Shown: positions 1 through 6,603 of the stretch, in pieces
Layout of the letters: each line of letters starts with the position of its first letter
Position numbering within the stretch: the first letter of the stretch is position 1
NCBI GenBank assembly: GCA_002366995.1
Contig: DFCM01000025.1
Span: 1-11,860 of the forward strand
Direction of reading: 5' to 3'
DNA: 11,860 bases
Source of the DNA: a bacterium UBP3_UBA3054
GTDB lineage: Bacteria; Auribacterota; UBA3054
Translations under genes and position numbers: made by a program
The notes under the pieces: model-generated
What the model was told of the DNA's origin: nothing
Database searches by the model: none
The model's input: only the letters and a program-made list of their open reading frames with translations

Positions 1-1328
1 TAGATGCTGATGACGTCTTCGCCGTGCTTGTCGTAGAGGTTGAGGAGCGTGGCGTAAGAGGCGTTGAACTGGCTTAAGACTGGCTGGGCTTCGCCGTAGA
101 CGCAGTTCTTGACCTGCTCGGCTCTTACCTGCCTAGGGTTGATCCTTAGGTAGACTCTGCCGAAGTCGTCCATGCCTCTTCTTCCGGCGCGCCCGGCCAT
201 CTGGAAAAAGTCCCTGGTCTTCAAAACGTCGAAGCCGCCGGGATAGTATTTCCTTATGTTGTCGAAGATGACGGTCCTCACCGGCATGTTGAGGCCCAGG
301 GCGAAAGTCTCTGTCGCGAAGATCATCTTAAGGCGCTTCTCGTTGAAGAGCTGCTCGATTATTTCCTTAGTTGTCGGAAGCATGCCGGCGTGATGATAGG
401 CGAGTCCGTTCCTGACGAGCGGCGTGAGCTTCTTGATGGTGGGCTCGTTCTGGACGGCGTATTTTTCGCAGAGCTCAGAGAAGCGTTTTTCTATTTCTTC
501 CTTTTCCACTTTGCAAAGCTGCATGTTCGGGAGGGAATTGTAGGCCAGTTCTTCCGTCAGCTTCCTGCCGAAGGCGAAGTACAGGCAGGGGAAGCCGTCC
601 TCTCCCTTTATGCGCTCGATGAGTCTGGGAAGGGAGTTTGGTACGACAGGGTCTTTCGGGCGTCTTCCTCGGAAATATCTTCTAGGCTTTTTGAGATCCT
701 TGTAAGCGTCTTCCTTGAAATCTTTGAAGTCGGTGTAGAATCTGTTCTGGGCCTGAAAGGCGAAAGTTAGCGGCACGGGCCTTTTCGTTTCCTCGACAAG
801 AACCATCGGGCGGTCCAGTATCTGCTCCATCCAGTCGCAGAGTTCCCTCGCGTTAGGGACGGTCGCCGAGAGGGCCAGTATCCTGGTTTGCTTCGGCGTG
901 AAGATTATGGCTTCCTCCCAGACGGTGCCGCGCTCAGCGTCGTCGAGGTAGTGGACTTCGTCGAAGATGATCCAGGCCACGTCGCTTATCGTGCTGCCTT
1001 CGTCAAGCAGCGTGTTGCGGTAGATTTCCGTTGTCATGACGATGATCTGGGCGTCGCGGTTGATGTTCACGTCACCGGTCAGAATGCCAACCGAGTTATC
1101 GCCGTACTGCCTTACGAATTCGCGGTACTTCTGGTTGGAGAGGGCTTTGATTGGAGCGGTGTAAACGACGCGCTGGTGAAGCGTGATGGCGTCCGCTATG
1201 ACGTGCTCGGCGATGACCGTCTTGCCGGAACCGGTAGGAGCGGAAACGAAAATGGAAGCGTTCCCTTCGATAGCCTCGATGGCTTTCTTCTGGAACTCGT
1301 CGTAGGGGAAAGGATGGAAGCTTTTCAT
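1..1328 (-). CDS. SKI2-like DExH-box RNA helicase, N-terminal 442 residues (runs off left edge)
   Basis: This is a superfamily 2 helicase of the Ski2/Mtr4-like group, predicted to use ATP to unwind or feed structured RNA to nucleases in the cytoplasm. Visible motifs in order are a Q-motif-like FPYDEFQ (7-13), Walker A APTGSGKT (30-37), motif Ia TAPIKALSNQK (57-67), LTGD (83-86), motif II DEVH (123-126), motif III SAT (154-156), motif V ATETFALGLNMP (from about 338) and motif VI QMAGRAGRRG (376-385). The DEVH box and the ALGLNMP form of motif V are typical of Ski2-like proteins rather than DEAD-box proteins. The ATG at 1328 is chosen because an in-frame TAA lies shortly upstream. It begins 4 nt after the lipoprotein stop, so translation is probably coupled. 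No strong Shine-Dalgarno is visible. The rest of the protein, where family members carry accessory domains, lies outside the window. Family assignment is firm; the RNA substrate is inferred. Confidence 0.93.
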   Translation of the reverse strand, partial: MKSFHPFPYDEFQKKAIEAIEGNASIFVSAPTGSGKTVIAEHVIADAITLHQRVVYTAPIKALSNQKYREFVRQYGDNSVGILTGDVNINRDAQIIVMTTEIYRNTLLDEGSTISDVAWIIFDEVHYLDDAERGTVWEEAIIFTPKQTRILALSATVPNARELCDWMEQILDRPMVLVEETKRPVPLTFAFQAQNRFYTDFKDFKEDAYKDLKKPRRYFRGRRPKDPVVPNSLPRLIERIKGEDGFPCLYFAFGRKLTEELAYNSLPNMQLCKVEKEEIEKRFSELCEKYAVQNEPTIKKLTPLVRNGLAYHHAGMLPTTKEIIEQLFNEKRLKMIFATETFALGLNMPVRTVIFDNIRKYYPGGFDVLKTRDFFQMAGRAGRRGMDDFGRVYLRINPRQVRAEQVKNCVYGEAQPVLSQFNASYATLLNLYDKHGEDVISI

Positions 1329-1332
1329 CTCG

Positions 1333-1782
1333 CTACTGCCAGGAATTTTCGTATTCCGTTATGTCGAAATAAAAAGTGCTCTGGGTATTTCCTTTCGTTT
1401 CGACAATGACCTCGTCTAAGGTCTTGCTTCCCATCGATCTCACGGAGGTGCTTTTTATTTTCCAGTCTTCTCCTTCCTTGCCGAGCTTTTCGGAAATGAA
1501 GTCGCTTTCGGCTTCCATTTTGCCAAGCCTCGTGAAGACGCCGGTTATGACGGCGGGCGAGCTAAGCGAACTGCCGGGACCTTTCACTTCCGGAATAGGA
1601 TCTTCCGGCGCGAGGCCGGCTTCCGGATCGTAGTCGGCGAAGGCTTCCGGATTCATGGGATCGATAAGCTCGGCCGACTCCTGGTCGGGAGTGATCAGAT
1701 CCGCGGGGGGAACTTTTTCCTGCCGGCAGGAAATTAGCAGGCATGAAGCGAGAAGAAGGAGAAGGGCGCTTTTTTTAGGCAT
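1333..1782 (-). CDS. Small predicted lipoprotein, 149 aa, unknown function
   Basis: I do not recognise a family. The N-terminus reads MPKK, then a leucine-rich stretch, then the lipobox LISC with Cys19, so a type II signal peptide and lipid anchoring are predicted. An earlier LASC (11-14) is a less likely alternative. After the cysteine comes an acidic, proline-rich linker (about residues 20-70). A more structured C-terminal part (about 75-149) contains VITGVFTRLGKMEAESDF and a final strand-like TFYFDITEY. The ATG at 1782 is preferred over an in-frame start 16 codons upstream, because it puts the signal peptide at the N-terminus and gives an 8-bp overlap with the end of prs, a normal coupling geometry. 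It sits between prs and the SKI2-like helicase, apparently in the same transcript. That pairing does not suggest a function. Being a real gene is likely; its role is unknown. Confidence 0.8.
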   Translation of the reverse strand: MPKKSALLLLLASCLLISCRQEKVPPADLITPDQESAELIDPMNPEAFADYDPEAGLAPEDPIPEVKGPGSSLSSPAVITGVFTRLGKMEAESDFISEKLGKEGEDWKIKSTSVRSMGSKTLDEVIVETKGNTQSTFYFDITEYENSWQ

Positions 1783-2959
1783 GCAGATTGTGGTTCTCAA
1801 GAAGCTTGCTGATCTTGGCGCTGTTGTCAAGAAGCTTCGCTATCGACTCGTTGCGGTTGAAGAGGTCGATGTAAAGCGAGACGAGCCTGGAAATCGAGAC
1901 CTGCGTGTACCAGGGGGCCGCCAGGAGCTCCGGTCTGGTGTAGGTCGCGTTCGTTCCGAAGATCCTCGTGATGACGCCGTCTTCGTAAGCCTTCTGGAAT
2001 TTCTCGACGCCGCTCGTGAAGAGCATGAATGTGCAGGCGACGTAAATGTTCCTGACGCCGGCTTCCTTCAGCTTGTAGGCGACCTCGATGACGGAGCCGC
2101 CGGAGGCGATCATGTCGTCGACGACGATGGCGTCTCTGCCGGCGATGCTGCCGCCTAAGAATTTGTGCTCAAGCACCGGGGCCTTGCCGTCCACGACGCG
2201 GGAAAGGTCTCTCAGTTTGTAGAAGCCGGTCAGGTGCGTGTGCAGTTGTTCCGCGAAGTAACGGCAGCGCGACATGCCGCCCAGGTCCGGGGAAACAACG
2301 ATCAGGTTGTCCGGCCCGATGCGGAAATCGGGAACGGTGTTGATGATCTTCTTGATGATCTGGTAGGCGGCGTGCAGGTTCTCGAAGCCGTGGTAGGGGA
2401 TGGCGTTGTGGACGTGCGCGTTGTGAGCGTCGATCGTCATGATGTTGTTGACGCCGAGATTCACGAGCTCCTGAAGCGCGATGGCGCAGTCTAAGGATTC
2501 TCTTCCCGAGATGCGGTGCTGACGGCTCTCGTAAAGCATCGGCATGATGACGTTGCAGCGGTGTCCCATGCCGCGGGCCGCGGCCACCAGGCGCTTGAGA
2601 TCCTGGAAGTGCTCGTCGGGGGACATGCTGACTTCTTCGCCGTTGCGGTTGTATTTTATGCCCCAGTTGCCAATGTCGGTGATGAAGAAGAGGTCGAGGC
2701 CTCGGACGGAAAGGTCTATTACGGCTTTGCCTTCGCCGTTCTGAAAGCGCGGGTTGTCGGAGGGGATGATGAAGGTGTCTCTCAAAAAGCCCGGGAAACT
2801 TTCATAAGGGGGATATTCTTCCAGAAGCGCGAGACGCTCCTTTATGAGTTCCTTGTCGATGGATTCCGCGAGCTCCCGTCCTCCCGGGGTGGCGATTATA
2901 CCGATTGGGGCTTGGGGGATGTGACGATAATCTCTTCCGAACACATGAGAAGTACTCAT
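1775..2959 (-). CDS. prs: Ribose-phosphate pyrophosphokinase (PRPP synthetase), long form
   Basis: PRPP synthetase makes 5-phosphoribosyl 1-pyrophosphate from ribose 5-phosphate and ATP, feeding purine, pyrimidine, NAD, histidine and tryptophan synthesis. Seen here are the flexible-loop region MPMLYESRQHRISGRESL (139-156), the metal-binding DAHN (177-180, usually DLH), the YKLR segment (247-250) at the place of the usual DKRR, and the PRPP-binding loop VVDDMIASGGS (279-289). At 394 residues it is about 75-80 longer than the classical 310-320 aa enzymes, with extra sequence at both ends. It therefore resembles the divergent long forms seen in some anaerobic bacteria. The ATG at 2959 has a weak GAGTGA Shine-Dalgarno-like stretch just upstream and lies about 43 nt below the predicted transcription start. 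Its stop overlaps the lipoprotein start. Activity is likely from motif conservation, though loop substitutions make a check reasonable. Confidence 0.9.
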   Translation of the reverse strand: MSTSHVFGRDYRHIPQAPIGIIATPGGRELAESIDKELIKERLALLEEYPPYESFPGFLRDTFIIPSDNPRFQNGEGKAVIDLSVRGLDLFFITDIGNWGIKYNRNGEEVSMSPDEHFQDLKRLVAAARGMGHRCNVIMPMLYESRQHRISGRESLDCAIALQELVNLGVNNIMTIDAHNAHVHNAIPYHGFENLHAAYQIIKKIINTVPDFRIGPDNLIVVSPDLGGMSRCRYFAEQLHTHLTGFYKLRDLSRVVDGKAPVLEHKFLGGSIAGRDAIVVDDMIASGGSVIEVAYKLKEAGVRNIYVACTFMLFTSGVEKFQKAYEDGVITRIFGTNATYTRPELLAAPWYTQVSISRLVSLYIDLFNRNESIAKLLDNSAKISKLLENHNLHA

Positions 2960-3008
2960 AAATCACTCGCGGTTTTTAGGGTTTAAGAGGATTGAACACA
3001 CACGACAT

Positions 3009-3037
3009 ATGATACATTTTTGCCCCCTTCCTGTCAA
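3009..3037 (-). promoter_or_regulatory. Sigma-70-type promoter for prs-lipoprotein-helicase operon
   Basis: On the minus strand there is a perfect -35 TTGACA (3032-3037), a 17-nt spacer and a -10 TATCAT (3009-3014, 5 of 6 to consensus). The predicted start is near 3002, giving a leader of about 43 nt before the prs ATG at 2959. The -35 box touches the comEC stop codon. No hairpin terminator is seen between comEC and prs, so read-through from comEC may add to expression. Confidence 0.8.
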
Positions 3038-3038
3038 T

Positions 3039-5459
3039 TTAAGGCGCGCGTCCGGCCTCCCTCAGGATAAGCGTGTAAGTCCCAAGCTCATCCGTCCTCA
3101 GGACCTTGTAGCCCAACCTTTCGTATTTTTCCATAAGTCGCTTATGCGGATGGCCATAGGGGTTGGGGCCGACGGAGAGGAGGGATATTTTAGGTCTAAG
3201 TCTGGCTAAAAAATACTCGTTTCCGGCCGAACTTGAACCGTGATGGGGGATCTTGTAGACGGCCACGGGCGTAAGACCGCCCTCACAGCCCCTCAGAAGG
3301 TCAAATTCATAGGTTTTGGGCAGGTCGCCAGTCCACATAAGGGAATACCCCTTAAAGGGGGTCAGAAGGACCAGAGAGCGGGAATTGCTCGTGGGGGGAA
3401 GGGGGTCAAAGGGGGGCCAGAGCGCCGTAGAATCGCCGTATTTTTGGCCTTTCGTGAGGGTAACCCATTTTACGCCTAACTTTTCCGCCAGGCGCATGAG
3501 CTCCCAGCCGTTAGTCTCGAACGCCATCACGGGCGGGGCGACGATCGTTTTGGTCCTGATACCGCTGATGATGTCCTTGGCGCCGCCCATATGGTCGTCG
3601 TCATAGTGCGAGATGTAAAGGCAGTCGATCTTCTGTATGCCCAGATTGCGGAGATAGGGGACGGCGACCGTTTCGCCCTTGGAGGAGTTTCCTGTTGTGC
3701 GCCCGCAGTCCATTACCCAAAGAGGGCCGAGGTCGGAGCGCATCACGAAACAGTCGCCCTGGCCGACGTCGAGCGCGGTCACTCTGAGAGCATCATCATA
3801 GGCAGGCGGTTTGAAGGCATGTGAGCACAAGACAAGAACTAGGCAGAGGAAAATATCTCTGTGAAGCCTCTCGCCTGTTTTGCAATACAGCGCGAAGAAC
3901 GCGATGGCAAGGTAATAGACGAGCACCGCGAAAACGGAAAAGGGAGGAACGTTAATGGTAAGCCAAGGCGTGTCGCCGAACAGCGCGATCAACGGCATTA
4001 GCTTTTCCCAAAGCCAGAGCGCCTGGTCATAGAAGAGGGAGGAAACGGAGGCGGGCAGGATATAGAAGACCGCCAGGCGCCATAACCCGGCGCTGAGCAT
4101 CACGGCGCACAAAGGAATTATGACAACGTTCATAAGAAAACCGAAAGGCGTCACCATATGCAGCATGGCAAGGATGACGGGAAGCGTGAAGAGCGTGACG
4201 CAGAAAGTGATCTTCAGGCTCTGCAGAAAATACTCCTTTATAAAACGCGCGGCCTTTTCCAGGATTTTTTTATTTTCGTCTTTCGCGCTGAACTGTGAAG
4301 CGATGTTCGGGAGGATAACGAGCAGCGCCGCGGTCGCCGAAAAGGAGAGCAGCGAGGAGTACGAGAAGATCTGCTTCGGCGAGATCACGCCGTAGAGCCA
4401 GGCCGCCACCATAAGGAAATGCAAGGAGAGCGTCGCCTTGTTGAAGACTCTGCCGAGGACGATCAAAGTCATAAGGATGACGGCCCTCAGAACGGAAGGC
4501 CTGTCTCCCAGAAAAAGCACATACCCCCAGAGGAAAGGCAGAAGAGGAATTTCGAAAGCGAGCCTTGAGATCCCGAGCGCCCTCAGAAGCATGATCCAAA
4601 CTCCGCTGATGAGGCCGATGTGCAAGCCGGAGACCGCGAGGATGTGCGCGACGCCGCTTTTCCTCAAGCCTTTCTCAATGGGATCAGGCAGAGACTCCTC
4701 GCTGCCCAGAAGCATCAGCCTTAAAAGCAGGGCGGCGTTGGGATACTTTTCGCTTTGCAGCGCGGCAAATGCTTTCTCATGCAGCTTCCTCATCAGTCCC
4801 GGCTCTTTGCACGCGCTTCTGTCAAGCGTAATCTCGTGCCCTTTGACCGTGCCTTCGCGGTAGATGCTGCGCCGGGAGTAGTAGGCGCGCTTGTCGAAAC
4901 AGCCCGGAGCGTCCTTTCCTTTGATGGGCCTAAGCTTCACCTTCGCCTCGATCTTTGTCCCGGCTTCCAGCTCGATGGGTTTGTCGGCGTAAATGGAAAG
5001 CAAAAGTTTTTCGCCTTCGCTTTTCACTTCCAGTCTCGCGTAATATTTCCTGCCGTCCTGCCCGCCCTGCCAGGCAGCGTCCCGCAGCAGTTCGCAGCGC
5101 ATGATCTTTTCCTCGGCGTTGCTGTTCGGGGATATGTCCACCGCGGCGTAGTTGACGAGCCCTCCGACCAGCCCCCCGAAGTAGATCACTAGATATTGCC
5201 GGAACCGGCTTTTTTGCCGCAGTACAAAATAGCTCGCGAGGAAGAAGAGCATAGCCAGCGCCAAAAGCAGCCACATAGGAACGGGAGAGACGATCTCGGA
5301 CAGCAGCGTTCCGGAAAGCGCCCCCGTCAGTACGAACAAAAAAGGCGTAATCATGGCCCATTGTGGCAAAACCTGCCGCCCTTTGGCAAGCTTTCGGGAA
5401 AATTCTACATATTTCGCATAGCGTTTGTCGCTTTTTCGCCTTATCAGGGGATCGGCCAA
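3039..5459 (-). CDS. comEC: ComEC/Rec2-family DNA internalization channel protein
   Basis: This is the inner-membrane channel that takes single-stranded DNA into the cytosol during natural transformation. The 806-residue product has the full family layout. N-terminal membrane segments lie at about 36-110 and are followed by a soluble OB-like DUF4131 region (about 120-215, including PGCFDKRAYYSRR). The Competence domain (about 240-550) carries VSGLHIGLISG (276-286) and GDRPSVLRAV (318-327). A C-terminal metallo-beta-lactamase-like domain has DVGQGD (564-569), SHYDDDHMGG (617-626), GD (711-712), IPHHGS (737-742) and PYGHP (767-771). The metal-ligand motif is intact, suggesting a working nuclease-like domain. 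The start is uncertain. TTG at 5459 gives a basic cytoplasmic N-terminus, but it has no Shine-Dalgarno and lies inside the divergent prfB promoter. Alternatives are a TTG at residue 31 or the ATG at residue 36 (5354). Confidence 0.92.
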   Translation of the reverse strand: MADPLIRRKSDKRYAKYVEFSRKLAKGRQVLPQWAMITPFLFVLTGALSGTLLSEIVSPVPMWLLLALAMLFFLASYFVLRQKSRFRQYLVIYFGGLVGGLVNYAAVDISPNSNAEEKIMRCELLRDAAWQGGQDGRKYYARLEVKSEGEKLLLSIYADKPIELEAGTKIEAKVKLRPIKGKDAPGCFDKRAYYSRRSIYREGTVKGHEITLDRSACKEPGLMRKLHEKAFAALQSEKYPNAALLLRLMLLGSEESLPDPIEKGLRKSGVAHILAVSGLHIGLISGVWIMLLRALGISRLAFEIPLLPFLWGYVLFLGDRPSVLRAVILMTLIVLGRVFNKATLSLHFLMVAAWLYGVISPKQIFSYSSLLSFSATAALLVILPNIASQFSAKDENKKILEKAARFIKEYFLQSLKITFCVTLFTLPVILAMLHMVTPFGFLMNVVIIPLCAVMLSAGLWRLAVFYILPASVSSLFYDQALWLWEKLMPLIALFGDTPWLTINVPPFSVFAVLVYYLAIAFFALYCKTGERLHRDIFLCLVLVLCSHAFKPPAYDDALRVTALDVGQGDCFVMRSDLGPLWVMDCGRTTGNSSKGETVAVPYLRNLGIQKIDCLYISHYDDDHMGGAKDIISGIRTKTIVAPPVMAFETNGWELMRLAEKLGVKWVTLTKGQKYGDSTALWPPFDPLPPTSNSRSLVLLTPFKGYSLMWTGDLPKTYEFDLLRGCEGGLTPVAVYKIPHHGSSSAGNEYFLARLRPKISLLSVGPNPYGHPHKRLMEKYERLGYKVLRTDELGTYTLILREAGRAP
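3380..3416 (+). other. G-run cluster, possible G-quadruplex, inside comEC template strand
   Basis: Four runs of three or more G lie close together on the plus strand (3380-3382, 3393-3398, 3401-3405, 3411-3416), with loops of 10, 2 and 5 nt. A further GGGGG lies at 3357-3361. They are the complement of proline codons in the WPPFDPLPPT linker of the ComEC beta-lactamase-like domain, so coding constraint alone may explain them. Confidence 0.35.
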
Positions 5460-5470
5460 TATGGTATAAT
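5441..5470 (+). promoter_or_regulatory. Extended -10 promoter of prfB (leaderless)
   Basis: A perfect extended -10, TGGTATAAT, has its hexamer at 5465-5470. The -35 is weaker: TTATCA (5441-5446, 4 of 6) with an 18-nt spacer. Placing +1 seven bases after the -10 puts transcription start at 5477, which is the A of the prfB ATG. The promoter overlaps the predicted 5' end of the divergent comEC gene. Confidence 0.75.
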
Positions 5471-5476
5471 CAAGCT

Positions 5477-6580
5477 ATGTACGATATAGAGAAAAACCAA
5501 CTGGCGGAGATCCGCGACCGCCTTACGCATCTTTTCGCGGGACTCGACCTGGACAGCAAGGAGAAACGCCTTGCCGAACTGTCCGAACTCACTTCAGCCC
5601 AGGATCTCTGGAGCGATCCCGAGAAAGCCAGAACGCTCCTTCAGGAACAGGACTCTTTGAAGAGAGTGACGACGGAAGCGCGTTCCCTTGAGAAACTGAT
5701 GGTCGAGACGGAAGAATTTCTGCAGCTGGCCGACGCCGAGAAAGACGAATCGTTAGCCGACGATCTGAAAGCCGAGCTAGCGAAGCTGCAGTCCGGTTAC
5801 GACGAGTTCGAGTTCCATCAGACCCTGAACGGCGAGACCGACCACAACAACGCCTACCTTACGATCCACTCCGGCGCCGGCGGCACGGAAGCCTGCGACT
5901 GGTGCGCCATGCTCAAAAGAATGTACGAGCGCTGGGCCGAACGCCACGGTTTCAAATGCAAGATCCAGGACTCTCTGGACGGCGAGGAAGCCGGCTTCAA
6001 ATCTGTCACGCTGCACATCGCCGGCGAGTACGCCTACGGCTACCTTAAGTCCGAGATCGGCGTCCACCGTCTTGTCCGCATCTCGCCCTTCGACGCCAAC
6101 CAGAGGAGGCAGACCTCGTTTGCTTCCATCGACGTCACTCCTGAGATCGACGACGACATCGACATAACGATAGAGGAGAAAGACCTCCGCATCGACACCT
6201 ACCGCAGTTCGGGCGCCGGCGGCCAGCACGTCAACAAGACGGAATCCGCCATCAGGATCACGCACATTCCCACGGGCGTCGTGGTCAGCTGCCAGAACGA
6301 ACGCTCGCAGTTCAAGAACAAGGCCGAAGCGATGAAGATGCTGAAAGCGAAACTCTACCAGCTGGAGATGAACGAACGCTTAAGCAAGCAGAACACCGCC
6401 TACGCCAACAAACAAAAGATCGAATGGGGCAGCCAGATCAGGTCCTACGTTCTGCATCCCTACAACATGGTGAAAGACTTAAGGACCGACGTCGAGACAA
6501 GCAACACCGGAGCTGTCCTGGACGGTGAGATCGACATGTTCATAGAAGCGTATTTGAGAGCGACAGCCACGCTTTCCTAA
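5477..6580 (+). CDS. prfB: Peptide chain release factor 2 (RF2), no programmed frameshift
   Basis: RF2 reads UGA and UAA stop codons in the ribosomal A site and releases the finished peptide. The 367-residue product matches the usual size. It has the stop-codon-reading tripeptide SPF (203-205) and the catalytic GGQ (248-250) in SGAGGQHVNKTE, plus the conserved HSGAGGTEACDW (131-142). In many bacteria prfB needs a +1 shift at CUU UGA C near codon 25. Here the equivalent spot reads GLDLDSKEKRL in one open frame (CTC GAC at codons 23-24), so that autoregulatory switch is absent. The ATG at 5477 is preferred over an in-frame ATG at 5363, because the family N-terminus begins here and a TATAAT lies exactly 7 bases upstream. 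No Shine-Dalgarno is present, which fits leaderless translation. It heads an apparent operon with the MORN-like and M20 genes. Confidence 0.97.
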   Translation: MYDIEKNQLAEIRDRLTHLFAGLDLDSKEKRLAELSELTSAQDLWSDPEKARTLLQEQDSLKRVTTEARSLEKLMVETEEFLQLADAEKDESLADDLKAELAKLQSGYDEFEFHQTLNGETDHNNAYLTIHSGAGGTEACDWCAMLKRMYERWAERHGFKCKIQDSLDGEEAGFKSVTLHIAGEYAYGYLKSEIGVHRLVRISPFDANQRRQTSFASIDVTPEIDDDIDITIEEKDLRIDTYRSSGAGGQHVNKTESAIRITHIPTGVVVSCQNERSQFKNKAEAMKMLKAKLYQLEMNERLSKQNTAYANKQKIEWGSQIRSYVLHPYNMVKDLRTDVETSNTGAVLDGEIDMFIEAYLRATATLS

Positions 6581-6603
6581 CAAATATAAATAAAGGATCG
6601 AAT

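Noticed and set aside
888..1409. Plus-strand open frame of 173 aa
   Set aside because: It is antisense to the helicase, whose motifs are unmistakable, and shows no recognisable domain.
1783..1830. A 16-residue extension of the lipoprotein
   Set aside because: It would bury the type II signal peptide inside the protein and extend the overlap with prs without gain.
2516..2986. Plus-strand open frame of 156 aa over prs
   Set aside because: It is antisense to conserved PRPP synthetase coding DNA and runs into the prs leader; no motif was found.
5363..5476. A 38-residue N-terminal extension of RF2
   Set aside because: It lies antisense to comEC and upstream of the promoter and predicted transcription start. 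RF2 family length fits a start at 5477.
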